A DNA stretch of 64,000 nt from Rivularia sp. T60_A2020_040 (GTDB lineage: Bacteria > Cyanobacteriota > Cyanobacteriia > Cyanobacteriales > Nostocaceae). The DNA is taken from assembly GCA_015272215.1 (NCBI GenBank), contig JACYMD010000028.1, positions 33,144 through 97,143 of the forward strand, given 5' to 3'. The number at the start of each line of letters is the position of its first letter. Position 1 is the stretch's first letter. The notes under the pieces are model-generated. The model ran no database searches and had not been told where the DNA came from. It saw only the letters and a program-made list of their open reading frames with translations. This document shows positions 9,184 through 18,953 of this stretch, piece by piece. Both the position numbers and the translations under genes were made by a program.

Positions 9184-11487
9184 TCTTCTTCTTTCAATTT
9201 GCAAATCTTGTTCTTGGTCTTCAATAATCAGGTCTATACCCCTAACATCTTTAAAGATGATTTCAGTACGTCGATCGCGGGCGAAATCGACTATATCTGT
9301 ACTACCAGGAACTTTACGTTGAGATTCACCAAAGGAACGTATGGTCATTCTTTCTGGTGCAATTCCTTGACGTAATAGATAATTTCTGGTAGATAATGCT
9401 CGTCGTCTACCTAATGCTTGGTTATAAGCATCACTCGCACGAGGGTCGGTATGACCTTGCAATTCGATGACGATGAATGGATATTGTTTAAGTACTTCTG
9501 CTACGCGGTCTAGTACTTTTGCACTTTCGTCACTAATGAAAGATTTATCTAGGGCAAAGTGGATGTTGCGTGGTACTTGGATACGAATCGGTTCCGGTGG
9601 CGCTTCTGGTGGTGCTGGTGGTGGTGCTGGTGGTTCTGGTGGCGGTGGTGGTACTGGTCTAGAAACGCACTCAGGGGGATTTATCGGGTCAATTCTCGGT
9701 GTAACATTCACCGTGGGTGGGGTATCAACGGTACCAATCATTGACGCTGCCGCAGGTTCCGATGTACCGTACTTGGGGTCAGTGGCGATCGCACTAATTA
9801 CATCGCCGGTTTGGACGTTTTCTAGTTGAGCGGTAAATCTACCGTCTTCCCCAGCAGAAACTATAGTTAAGGGTTCGCTTAATGCACCGTATCCGGGTTG
9901 ATAAATGGCGTTTTCCCCGCGCTGATAATCAGAAAGCCGATAAATTGTAATTTCACTACCTTGATCTGCTTTACCTGTGACGGTGGCAGTTGTACCTTGA
10001 TTTGCAAAGGCTTTTTCACTGAATTCGGGAGCGTTAATTGCCGCATTTCCGGTGTCTTTGCGACGATTTGCGGAGTTACGTCTGGGATTAGGACCATCTC
10101 CGCGCTGAAAGTCAATTACACCCAGGTTCCCTTGACTGTTGAGGTCGATACTCAATCCTTCTAATGCCGCGAATTTATTATTGCGAATATCGTTACGTAT
10201 GGCAATTTCTCTTCTACCAATATCGTTTCTAGGAAAGGCTGTAACTACTACCCCAGGTCCGGTTTGATGGTCAATTTCGTTACCAATTACTTGATGTTCG
10301 CTGCCCATGACGAAAACTGCTGCTCGTCGGAGTCTTCTACCGTTATAAGTAATTTTATTATTTTGTACGAGTATCTTACCTTGGGGTTTGAATAAATAGA
10401 CACCAGCGCCGTCGTTAGCACAAATTAAGTTACCCAAGATTTGCGAGTTATCCACAACGCCTTCAAACCTCAAAGCATCAGGCATTCCATCGATACCGTT
10501 ACCGATAATAATGTTTTGCTCTACCTGTGTATTGGAGGCTCTAACTGAGGTAATAATTGCACTACCGGCATGATAAGAAATCCGGTTTTTGCGAATTGTC
10601 GCACCTTGGCTATTAAATAAATAAACCCCAAAAGCGGAAATTTGATCGGGCATTCTTTCATCGGTAGTTATGCCCAACCAGTTATTTTCAATCACCACGT
10701 TTTTCGGGGGTATATCTCGTTCCCGAAACGGAAAGTTACTCGCAGGTGGTTTCTGTTGACTGATGTCGGGAGGAGGTAAACGGTGAGCGATGACAATATT
10801 TCCTGGTGGAGTTGTCAGAGTTGCGGGTTCGGGTTTACCGTCGTAAATCAATGCACTTCCCAATTGTTGTTTGATGGGTTCGGCATTAAAACCGTACATA
10901 TTCAAACCGCGAATAGTGATATTATCCGCAACCACTGTTAAACCGCGAAATACTTCTTGTCCGGTTGCGGGTTTAATTGTCACCAAGGGAATGGGAATCT
11001 CAATTTCCGCAGTTGCGGAAGTATTAGGATCGTATCCCGGTTGGGTACTTCCATCAATTGTTAATCCTGGTACCGCTAAATCGGGTAACACCGTTTGTAA
11101 CTCTATAGTTGTGGCACCACTGGGTAAATTAAATTCAATGGTGCTGCTACCAGTGGCGGGAGTAATTTGAGCTTGTTCAGCGCTGCTGAGTTGTTGGGGG
11201 GTTAGAGTTCCGTTGACAACTTCAATGGCTTCGCGCAAAGTTAATTGAGCATCCGCCGTTATCGGACCATCTGCATTGCTATTTACTACCACTCGCACGG
11301 GAGTGGGTGATGGGGCAATTGGGGCAGCCGGAGTTTGTGCAAATACTCTCGAAGCTAAGACTCCGTTAAAGCAAGTAGCTAACCCTAAAGGCAGAACGTA
11401 AAATATTTTTTTATTCGGTAAAAGCGAACAACTCACCTTTAACCTTTGATCTATAACCTTTGACCTTTTAGACCTTTTTTTCGACAT
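9181..11487 (-). CDS. Beta-helix protein with C-terminal OmpA peptidoglycan-binding domain
   Basis: 768 residues. Signal peptide: basic n-region (KKRSKRSK...), hydrophobic IFYVLPLGLATCFNGVLAS and cleavage near VFAQT. Residues about 68-95 resemble a CSLREA-type N-terminus (ADAQLTLREAIEVVNG). About 190-440 is a right-handed parallel beta-helix with recurrent N-rich turns (VVIENNWLG, ATIRKNRIS, ILVQNNKITYNG). After a Pro/Glu-rich linker (PPPPPEPPAPPPAPPEAPPE) comes an OmpA-like domain (about 650-755): HFALDKSFISDESAKVL, VIELQGHTDPRAS, GRRRALSTRNYLL, IRSFGE. The domain would bind peptidoglycan in the periplasm, with the helix outside or periplasmic (inference). Residues about 6-17 are encoded by an ACCTTTR heptad array. 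Third gene of the operon. Confidence 0.88.
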   Translation of the reverse strand: MSKKRSKRSKVIDQRLKVSCSLLPNKKIFYVLPLGLATCFNGVLASRVFAQTPAAPIAPSPTPVRVVVNSNADGPITADAQLTLREAIEVVNGTLTPQQLSSAEQAQITPATGSSTIEFNLPSGATTIELQTVLPDLAVPGLTIDGSTQPGYDPNTSATAEIEIPIPLVTIKPATGQEVFRGLTVVADNITIRGLNMYGFNAEPIKQQLGSALIYDGKPEPATLTTPPGNIVIAHRLPPPDISQQKPPASNFPFRERDIPPKNVVIENNWLGITTDERMPDQISAFGVYLFNSQGATIRKNRISYHAGSAIITSVRASNTQVEQNIIIGNGIDGMPDALRFEGVVDNSQILGNLICANDGAGVYLFKPQGKILVQNNKITYNGRRLRRAAVFVMGSEHQVIGNEIDHQTGPGVVVTAFPRNDIGRREIAIRNDIRNNKFAALEGLSIDLNSQGNLGVIDFQRGDGPNPRRNSANRRKDTGNAAINAPEFSEKAFANQGTTATVTGKADQGSEITIYRLSDYQRGENAIYQPGYGALSEPLTIVSAGEDGRFTAQLENVQTGDVISAIATDPKYGTSEPAAASMIGTVDTPPTVNVTPRIDPINPPECVSRPVPPPPPEPPAPPPAPPEAPPEPIRIQVPRNIHFALDKSFISDESAKVLDRVAEVLKQYPFIVIELQGHTDPRASDAYNQALGRRRALSTRNYLLRQGIAPERMTIRSFGESQRKVPGSTDIVDFARDRRTEIIFKDVRGIDLIIEDQEQDLQIERRR
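11436..11470. repeat. STRR heptads inside the 5' end of the OmpA-like gene
   Basis: (A/G)ACCTTT-type heptads (ACCTTTAACCTTTGATCTAT..., on the plus strand) lie inside the coding region and encode part of the basic n-region of the signal peptide. Confidence 0.65.
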
Positions 11488-11520
11488 TGCTCACATCCTG
11501 TGACACCACATTTGACCGAA

Positions 11521-11550
11521 TTTTAGATTTTAGATTTTGGATTTTGGATT
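11521..11550. repeat. STRR heptad array (ATTTTAG/ATTTTGG)
   Basis: Four tandem heptads of the 4647-4679 type in the 146 bp spacer between the OmpA-like and barrel genes. Confidence 0.7.
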
Positions 11551-11633
11551 AAGTAAAATAAGTCAAAATCCCTGCCTGCATCCTCATCCGTCAACGACCT
11601 AAGTAATTAAACGCAATAAACGGATGAATGCAA

Positions 11634-14600
11634 TTACTTTTTCAAATTGTTTATCAGCTTGACTTGAGAAGATTTGATATTGGGGATTTGAGATTGTTCT
11701 CTTCCCTCTTCCCTTCTCAACCGATTCACTAGTTGACTAGATTGATTTTTCTTCAAACGTTCAGTTAACTTTGTCTTGGGTTTCTCAGATTGAGAACCAT
11801 TTCTGACTAAAGGTGAAATCTCCGATTCCTGCTCTTGTTTGGGTACTGGTTTTTGTAATCCAAATCCGCCAAATAATTCATTCAATTTCAAGCTGACATT
11901 GAGATATAATCCACCTTCGGAACGGTAGCCGGTAAAATCGCGATCGTCTACGCTACCAAATGCATAACCTACTCCCAAACGTAAATCTGGAGTTAAATAA
12001 TATCCACCTTCTACAGCAATTCCGAATTCGTCGAAGTCCGCATTACTATTGGAATTTTGACCAATCCAACGTCCTTCTACGGCTAAGTCGGTACGGTAGC
12101 CCAATTTATAGGTAGCTCGTGCTTGCGCCAAGTTCACTGTTCCCTCATAACGTTCTCTGTCAAAATAAGTTACACCGTTACGCAGAGCATATTTACCGAA
12201 AAATTCCCATCGCCAAGAAGGTGCATAGATTCCTTCTGCTGAAAATACGTGTCCGGTGGCTGTAGAACTTCCTGTAAACTGATTTTCGGGTATAGAATCA
12301 AAGTTTTGTCGCCATTCGTATTTGAGCAAGCCGTTAAATTTATCGTTAGTCGGATCGCGATAAGCTAAACCAATTTTTAAATTAGCGGTGTCTCCCAATT
12401 CTTCAAATCTGACTCCTTCAGTACCGCCCAAATTGCTGATGTTAGAAGGTAAAAATACGTTGGCTTCACCGGCTTGCTGATAACGCACTAATGCAGTTAA
12501 GGCAGGGGAAATTTTACCTGCCGCACCCGCAGAAATAAAGGTGCTGTTACCTTCTTCTCCATCGCGCAATTCAAACCTACCGCTGGCTTTAAAGTCCGGA
12601 TTATCGGTATATTCCAACCCGACGCTGTACACAGAACCGGAAAACAATCCCAAGGAAGATGCCGTTTGTCCAACTGCGTAATATTGCGGAAATCTATCTC
12701 CCGCAGCAGTCGCATTAAAGATGTTTCTAAATACGTATTGATAACCCAAACTCAACCGCAATCCCGGCGCGATGGGCATTCCGTGATTAACTCCTAATGC
12801 ACCTTGTCCCTGCATACCGTTGAAGCCCGATAGTACCGAATACCGTCCGTTGAAGGTAGTATCTTTAGCTAAGTTGTAATCAAGTAAAGTATCTAAAGTG
12901 GTCAGGGAATTACCTTCTAACAAGCTGGTATCGTCAAACCATTGATGTGCCAGTCTAAAGGTAACTCCTTCAAAGGCTTGCCAATCTAACCCTAATGTGG
13001 TTCTGTTGGGATAAAGTGGGTCGGAACCGTCGATATTAGCTTCATTGAGCGCTTGAAAAGTCAAAGATGGAGTCAAAGGCACTTTCAACCGGGAAACAAT
13101 CTGCTCCGCATCACCACTCAACACATTATTTATCCTATCTTCCCGCGAACGATTCACGTATTCGACACTAGCATCCGCAAAGCCAAACTTTTGTAAAATA
13201 CCCGCTCGGAAAGTCTTTAATTCGTTATCCAAAGCTTGCCCCGGACGTGCTTGGGGTTGGGGATCGAATAAATCAAAGAAGTTTACTAAACCTGTGGCAG
13301 CCCTACCGAAGTTTTCTTCCACATCGTAGGATATACCTAGAGTTGTAGTATCAGTTAATTTACCCAGTAACCCCGCACCATAACGAGTTTGTCCGGGTGA
13401 AAAGCTGAAAGTAGCGTTGTTATTAAAATTCTCCTCCACCGAACGGTAATAAGCATTCAAGTTCACGCGGTCGTTTAAATTACCAATCGCTTCTACTCGA
13501 TAAGCATTACCTTGTTGATTTTGTCCGCCACCGATATCGCTTTCCGAACGAGCATATTCACCGAGAATCTTACCCCAACGACCGAAGGAAAATTGGAAAT
13601 CTGCTCCATACAATTCAAAATCGCGATCGCCTTGATCTTCTCTCAAATAAGAACCGGCGATAAATGACTTATTATCAAAGTTTTGGGAAATGTTAAATTG
13701 CGCTCTTGCACCGTAAATATTGCCATCTTCACCAAATTCCGGCTGGTAGGTGACAACAATTTGTCTTTGCAGAGTTGCTCCAAAAGGATTAAGTTCTGTT
13801 GCTAAAATTGGACTAAAGAGCCTAATTGTGCCTCGATCATAATCTATTTCGTAATCTCTACCGCGATATAATTGCTGTCTTTTAACAACAGTACCCGGAC
13901 GGTTAATTTCTTCTGCTTCTAAATAAACATTCTCACTTCCAGGAACTAACAACCGTCGGGATAAAAAGTAATTACCGCTGATACCTATAGGCACAAAAGT
14001 ATCCCGCTGAAAACCTTCGACGTTATTGGCATATAAACCAGTTATCTGCAACGGACCAAAACTATAATTACCTTTAAAACCGTGCAGTTGACGTGAAATT
14101 CCACCGTAAAGCTGGGAAGGTCGAGAAAATTCCTCGGTGTTATAATCCCCCCACATGGCATAATCGGGGTCTGCTCCAGGTACTTTGGAACTGCGCTCAA
14201 ACCGAGCATAAAAGCTGTCTATGGAAGGTGTAGTAGGAGTCACCGTAGAACTATCACCATATACAGGATACTGCTGCTCGCAAAACTGAATCCCGCCAAA
14301 TAAACTGTTTCTACCTTCACAATCCTGGTTAATCGGTCGCTCGCTATTAAAAGCTCCAGTAAACAACCATTCCCCTACTTTACCAGTCGCAAATACCTGA
14401 GAACTCAAATCTACCTCTGTGCCACTGCTTGCTTCTGGGTTGAGGAATTCTCTCCGACTACCCCAAAAATTCGTTCCCCTTGCACCGATTCGCAGGTTGA
14501 CAATACCCGTAACTAAGGAAGGTCGTAAATAGGTAGTAAATTCGACTTGGGTGTAAGCTTCTATCGGCTGGTCAATCAGTTCGTTATTAAATAGAGTTGT

Positions 14601-15515
14601 ATCTCTACCGCTTTCTAAGAGAATTTCTCCATCAATTGCTCGCTCTCTCTGTCTCAGGGTAGATGTGGGTTTTTTAATTTTATGAACAGCCGCCCGGATA
14701 CGCACAGATTGAGGTTTCAATCCTGATTGCAAAGTGGCGATAAACTCACCGTTGATGGCACGGGCTTGAAATCCCGGTGCATCTTTGTCTTGATCGGAAC
14801 CGATAAATTTACCTGCACTGCTCGTTAGAGTTACCAATACATCTCTTGGAATAACCTGCCCTTCTTTGTTGACTATCTGTCCTCGAATTTGAATTGTCGA
14901 ACGTCCATCAGCCTGCACTACCGGATCTCCTACTGCTGAAATATCCAGTTGCACTTCACTACGACTTCTCTCGCTCCTCCCAGGTGTAGAATTCTCTTGG
15001 AGAGGATTTAAGGGTTCCACTTGGGTTTTCTGGTTGTTAGGAGTGGTAGGAGCCTCAAATAATGACTCTCCTTGTTGTTCAAACAAAGAGTCTGGCTGTG
15101 AACTTCCCCCAGAATTAGGAGATACTGGACTGTCTCCTATTTGTGCAAGCTCAACTGATTGCTGTGGAGTTGGAGAAATCTCTTGAGTTTTATCCTCTTT
15201 TGATGTCTCCGCAGACAGTGAAACTTCAGAGATGGAAGGATTTCCCGGCTCTTGACTTTTTACCTCTTTTACTGTACCGAGAGCCTCTCTTAATCTAAGA
15301 CTAATGTCTAATTGAGTCTTTTCATCTGATTCAGCAGCGACAGCAGCGTTAGAAGACATTGCAGAAAATCCGACAATCGCCATAACGATCGGTAAAATTC
15401 CGGTGCCACCGAACTTTAATAAGACAGATAACATCCTATGGAAAAATTGTTTTTGGTGACGATATTTATGACTATTGCTCAATCGCACGTGAGATTTAGT
15501 TAATTTCTTAATCAT
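11634..15515 (-). CDS. Large outer-membrane beta-barrel protein with N-terminal Big-1-like domain
   Basis: 1293 residues. Start is the ATG at 15515, which overlaps the stop of the upstream gene (ATGA) and has GGAGGG 6 nt upstream. A long n-region precedes the signal sequence (about 28-58, LPIVMAIVGFSAMSSNAAVA). Residues about 65-185 are Gln/Ser/Pro-rich and look disordered. About 188-290 resembles an invasin Big-1-like fold (DGRSTIQIRGQIVNKEGQVI). About 330-1225 is a long series of alternating amphipathic beta-strands (FRLAHQWFDD, LRLGVGYAFGS) as in a TonB-receptor-sized barrel, ending in GLYLNVSLKLNELF. No plug or TonB box is obvious. It continues for about 65 very basic residues beyond the last strand. 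Probably an outer-membrane exporter or anchor for its operon partners (inference). Confidence 0.82.
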   Translation of the reverse strand: MIKKLTKSHVRLSNSHKYRHQKQFFHRMLSVLLKFGGTGILPIVMAIVGFSAMSSNAAVAAESDEKTQLDISLRLREALGTVKEVKSQEPGNPSISEVSLSAETSKEDKTQEISPTPQQSVELAQIGDSPVSPNSGGSSQPDSLFEQQGESLFEAPTTPNNQKTQVEPLNPLQENSTPGRSERSRSEVQLDISAVGDPVVQADGRSTIQIRGQIVNKEGQVIPRDVLVTLTSSAGKFIGSDQDKDAPGFQARAINGEFIATLQSGLKPQSVRIRAAVHKIKKPTSTLRQRERAIDGEILLESGRDTTLFNNELIDQPIEAYTQVEFTTYLRPSLVTGIVNLRIGARGTNFWGSRREFLNPEASSGTEVDLSSQVFATGKVGEWLFTGAFNSERPINQDCEGRNSLFGGIQFCEQQYPVYGDSSTVTPTTPSIDSFYARFERSSKVPGADPDYAMWGDYNTEEFSRPSQLYGGISRQLHGFKGNYSFGPLQITGLYANNVEGFQRDTFVPIGISGNYFLSRRLLVPGSENVYLEAEEINRPGTVVKRQQLYRGRDYEIDYDRGTIRLFSPILATELNPFGATLQRQIVVTYQPEFGEDGNIYGARAQFNISQNFDNKSFIAGSYLREDQGDRDFELYGADFQFSFGRWGKILGEYARSESDIGGGQNQQGNAYRVEAIGNLNDRVNLNAYYRSVEENFNNNATFSFSPGQTRYGAGLLGKLTDTTTLGISYDVEENFGRAATGLVNFFDLFDPQPQARPGQALDNELKTFRAGILQKFGFADASVEYVNRSREDRINNVLSGDAEQIVSRLKVPLTPSLTFQALNEANIDGSDPLYPNRTTLGLDWQAFEGVTFRLAHQWFDDTSLLEGNSLTTLDTLLDYNLAKDTTFNGRYSVLSGFNGMQGQGALGVNHGMPIAPGLRLSLGYQYVFRNIFNATAAGDRFPQYYAVGQTASSLGLFSGSVYSVGLEYTDNPDFKASGRFELRDGEEGNSTFISAGAAGKISPALTALVRYQQAGEANVFLPSNISNLGGTEGVRFEELGDTANLKIGLAYRDPTNDKFNGLLKYEWRQNFDSIPENQFTGSSTATGHVFSAEGIYAPSWRWEFFGKYALRNGVTYFDRERYEGTVNLAQARATYKLGYRTDLAVEGRWIGQNSNSNADFDEFGIAVEGGYYLTPDLRLGVGYAFGSVDDRDFTGYRSEGGLYLNVSLKLNELFGGFGLQKPVPKQEQESEISPLVRNGSQSEKPKTKLTERLKKNQSSQLVNRLRREEGREQSQIPNIKSSQVKLINNLKK

Positions 15516-16447
15516 TGTTTACCCTCCGAAAATGCAGGCGTAACCCCAAAATTCACCCGCACCATACTTCCAGGTGATAATTTCACCAAGCGTGACGGGC
15601 TATTTGTTTCAATAAAGTATTTATTCGGAGCTAGAGAGTAGCCTGGTAAACTAGTCAAATCCAGCGCCGCAGAACGATAACCGGAAATCACATTAGCTAA
15701 AGAATACATCCCGTTAGCATCGGTAACAATGCGATTGCCATCATCCATGTAAATCACCGCATTCGGTACCCCAGGTTCGTTTGGCTGTTGTTCGCCGTCA
15801 AAGTTTTTATCAATAAATACTCTGCCAATCAAGGTACCGCAGTCGGATAAAATCCCCGATCTAATCCGCAATCTGTGGCTTGATTGGTTACTCCGCAAAC
15901 CTCCAGCTTGGGCTTGCGCTAAGTTTGTGCCGCTTCCGCGTACAGCATCTGGAGTTAGCTCAGCAGCGTAATTAACTATTAAGCTTTCCCCCGGTTGCAA
16001 AGTAGCCGTCGAGTTGATTGTGACATTCGTGCCTCGACTCCCAGGATTAATACTTGGTTCGCTAAACTCCACCGCTTGCTCACCAATAGAACCCCGCAGT
16101 GACTGAGAAACAAATCGCAATCCTAACGGTAATCTATCGGTAATGCTGACATTTGTCGCTGGCGAGCGACCAACATTTTCAAGCCGCAATGTATAAATTA
16201 CCGTATCCCCAGGTTCCGCAGCCGCGCGATCGCCAGTTTTGAGCAACCGTAAATCTGCCGGTGAAGCGCTGAGAATTACTTGATTAGAATCAACTCTTTG
16301 AACGGGTAAATTATCGGCTCCACTACTGGCAGTATTCTCGATCACTGTTTGACCAACAGTCGGTATAATTCCATAAGTAATAACACTCAAGGAACCGATG
16401 GTTAAAAAGAGGCTTTTACGCCTTAGCCATGAGATTAAAGACATCAT
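15512..16447 (-). CDS. DUF11 plus SdrD B-like secreted protein
   Basis: 311 residues, first gene of the surface operon. N-terminal signal (RRKSLFLTIGSLSVITYGII, cleavage near TVGQT). Residues about 62-190 form a DUF11 domain (KTGDRAAAEPGDTVIYTLRL, then NVGRSPATNVSITDRLP), a beta-sandwich common in exported proteins. About 200-300 is one SdrD B/Cna-B-like domain with the Asp loop FIDKNFDGEQQPNEPG. The gene ends in TGA overlapping the ATG of the barrel gene, implying translational coupling. Two adjacent ATGs (16447 and 16444) are possible starts; no strong ribosome-binding site is visible. The role as scaffold or adaptor is inference. Confidence 0.82.
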   Translation of the reverse strand: MMSLISWLRRKSLFLTIGSLSVITYGIIPTVGQTVIENTASSGADNLPVQRVDSNQVILSASPADLRLLKTGDRAAAEPGDTVIYTLRLENVGRSPATNVSITDRLPLGLRFVSQSLRGSIGEQAVEFSEPSINPGSRGTNVTINSTATLQPGESLIVNYAAELTPDAVRGSGTNLAQAQAGGLRSNQSSHRLRIRSGILSDCGTLIGRVFIDKNFDGEQQPNEPGVPNAVIYMDDGNRIVTDANGMYSLANVISGYRSAALDLTSLPGYSLAPNKYFIETNSPSRLVKLSPGSMVRVNFGVTPAFSEGKQ

Positions 16448-17053
16448 TGGAAGGCATCAATGCAATAAATAGCTAGGTTTTCTCAAGTATTGGCTTTAAC
16501 TAAAAAGCCATTTTTCTCAAATTCAAATTCTTAACTAGTAGCCAAGAATTGTATCGCTAAAGTTCACTAAGTTATACGTAATATCGAAGAAAATTTTATT
16601 TTTGATTTCTCCTTGTGTGCAAAATGTATATTTTTTTGCAATCAGAGCATATTATCAACTACTTGTCAAGATAAAAACCAGTTGCAGATAGGTTTACATC
16701 CCGATATTTTAATGCCCTCAAGTCAAACAAACTCAACGAATAAACTCACTAATTAGGGCTTTTGATCTCAAAATAATTAACCCTGATCCCCAGATTCAAC
16801 TAAAAATAGTCGGAAAAATGTTTCTATGCAATCCGTACAGTGAAAACATTTTTTACTGAGTTTCTGTGAATTTATTTACGTAAATCTACCCTTTGAGACG
16901 AGAACAAATCTGGATTATCTAGGGACAGAAATTCACCTATTAGACTGCATTTCGTCAATAGGGAAATAACCTGACTACCTGGTAAAAATTGCGATCGCAG
17001 TTGTTAATTACTCGTGGATAAAACGTGTAACTTATTCGTTAAAGGTATTACGT

Positions 17054-17170
17054 TTAAATTTTTATTGATTGAAATGAGAAAAATTTTGTATCAACAAAGC
17101 AATAAGTGTGTTTATCTGAGTAATTTGATATCCGCCGTTTAGTTTTAGGTATTAAATAAGAAATATTCAT
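17054..17170 (-). CDS. Possible 38-residue small protein
   Basis: ATG at 17170 with GGAGG five bases upstream. The product is basic (MNISYLIPKTKRRISNYSDK, then HTYCFVDTKF...), with no recognisable domain. The good ribosome-binding site is the only support. Confidence 0.2.
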   Translation of the reverse strand: MNISYLIPKTKRRISNYSDKHTYCFVDTKFFSFQSIKI

Positions 17171-17312
17171 CTTTGCCTCCATTACCTTCACACCACTGTC
17201 ATAAAATTGCTTAAGGTAGAGTATCCCACGTATGGGCTCTTTTTGAGTCACTAATTACATACAGAGAATAATTAAAAGTTTTCAGATTAATTATTCTGTG
17301 GGTTTGCTCAGA

Positions 17313-17332
17313 CTTCTACACAGGTGTAGAAG
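17313..17332. promoter_or_regulatory. 20-bp palindrome, operator-like
   Basis: CTTCTACAC-AG-GTGTAGAAG, a perfect 9-bp inverted repeat with a 2-bp spacer. The spacer is too short for a stable RNA hairpin, so a dimeric DNA-binding site is more likely. No adjacent target gene is certain. Confidence 0.3.
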
Positions 17333-18311
17333 CATATATTTAGAGAACTGAACCTAGCATTTAGTTGTGCTTGAGAGAACCTTCACTTAATCTTCAGGTA
17401 TATTTCAGGTTCTCATAAATTAGCATCTTAGAGATGTTTCTTAGACTGTATATTTCCAATTTACAATTTTGGGACTACTCAATACCTTACTTTGCTGAAT
17501 CTTTATTTTTTTTAGGTCACACTTCAGTAATATTACTCAGAAAAACCTGACAAGTAATCAGGGATGTTGTATTTTCTTATGTATTTTTTTTACATTAATA
17601 TTTATCAGTAATAAAACCACTAGTGATAATACTTAAGTTTTTCCTTAGCAGTAAATAAAACAATAAGTAAATATATGCAATATTTTTTTTGCTTATGATA
17701 TTTGATTTAAACTTAGGATTTTCTAAGCTGTTCATAATTCATAATCAGCAATTTTGATCAAGACTTAGCTTATTCTTTGCTTACACCGTTTTTAGGAAAA
17801 ATATTTTCCAGAGTAAATGTAATATATTTTACAATTTACATCTATTTTGATATATTGTATTTTACAAATATTTCAGAAGACACAAGTTATTTATTAGACG
17901 CAATACTAGTAAAAATAGGTAAACATAGGTGTAAGAAATTTATATAGACAGTTTATGAAGTGTCTACTATGTGGAAATATTATTGTGTATTCTTTACTTC
18001 TTGTTGTCTGTTGTTACTGAAAACGAGATGAATTTAGGGAAGTAATAGCATTGTCATGTTCATCAGAAAAACTTATCGCGGTTTCTCGATTAATTGGTTT
18101 TATGTGAACTTACTACAAGTAGTCAAAAAATAAGGGAAGATCAGCAATTCATGCATCTTCCCCCACTAATAGTACGGTGATGATAATTATTTTTAATTTT
18201 CGCAATCAAAAATATAGCGAAATTTAATGCAATAATTATTAATAATCAATCTAATATTGTCAAAACTGCTTGCGCTGTCATCCTACAAATGCAGCGCGAT
18301 CGCAGTGAATG

Positions 18312-18953
18312 TTAGTAAGTATCGTCGTATTCAGGAGTTTCGATACGTCTTTCCGAGCGAGGAGGTAAAAACTCCGCACGACGTACCGGAGGAGATATGG
18401 TATGACCAGCAGAGCCATTGTAAGGATGAATCACCTGTACCGTTCTTGTAGGACGGTGTTTTGGAGAGAATAAAGCAGAGACTCCAGCAACTACAATACC
18501 ACCACCAACAGTCAGCGCCATACCACCAACAGCCCAAAGTATATTAGAAGACCACCAAGCTTCTTGGGGCTGTAGTACAGCTTGTTGCGCGGCATTTTGG
18601 TTTTGTTGAGCGTTTAATTGTGATTGGTAGTAAGTTTGTATTTGAGACTGAAACTGTTGAGTTTGATTCTTCAACTGGTCGTTTTCTCGTTGAAGCATAT
18701 CAAGTTGGTTTTTTTGACGTTCTAACTGCGTCCGCAATTCAACCGTATCTAAACCAGGAGGAATCTGGTTGGGATAAACTGGTAAGCCAGGATAAGTACC
18801 TGGTTGAGCCATGTAGGGTGGTGCGACTATGGGTGCTTGCACTTGCGGGGTAGCGTTAAAATTCGGCACGGAATTACCAGAACCCTTCAACAGCAAAAGA
18901 GCTGCTAGCCCAGCGACTGCAACTCCGCCAATAAAAGCCATACTTTCACTCAT
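18312..18953 (-). CDS. Single-pass membrane protein with coiled coil, unknown function
   Basis: I choose the ATG at 18953 because GGGGGA sits about 8 nt upstream; an in-frame ATG at 18968 would add MGENA. About 213 residues: an N-terminal hydrophobic segment (AFIGGVAVAGLAALLLL), a Pro-rich stretch, a Gln/Asn-rich coiled coil (about 75-125, ELRTQLERQKNQLDMLQREN), a second hydrophobic segment (ILWAVGGMALTVGGGIVVAG) and a basic, Pro/Arg-rich tail. A two-segment membrane topology is likely. I do not recognise a family. Confidence 0.65.
   Translation of the reverse strand: MSESMAFIGGVAVAGLAALLLLKGSGNSVPNFNATPQVQAPIVAPPYMAQPGTYPGLPVYPNQIPPGLDTVELRTQLERQKNQLDMLQRENDQLKNQTQQFQSQIQTYYQSQLNAQQNQNAAQQAVLQPQEAWWSSNILWAVGGMALTVGGGIVVAGVSALFSPKHRPTRTVQVIHPYNGSAGHTISPPVRRAEFLPPRSERRIETPEYDDTY

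Larger units (their letters stand above)
16448..18311. other. 1.86 kb AT-rich spacer upstream of the surface operon
   Basis: No convincing gene. It contains a 20-bp near-perfect palindrome at 17313-17332 and a 38-codon ORF on the minus strand (17054-17170) preceded by a good GGAGG. One HIP1 site lies near 16991. The operon's promoter should lie at its left end. The length is unusual next to a highly organised operon, so small RNAs cannot be excluded. Confidence 0.5.

Noticed and set aside
9467..9829. ORF on plus strand rich in Gly/Trp
   Set aside because: Antisense to the Pro-rich linker and OmpA domain of the beta-helix protein; composition follows from that.
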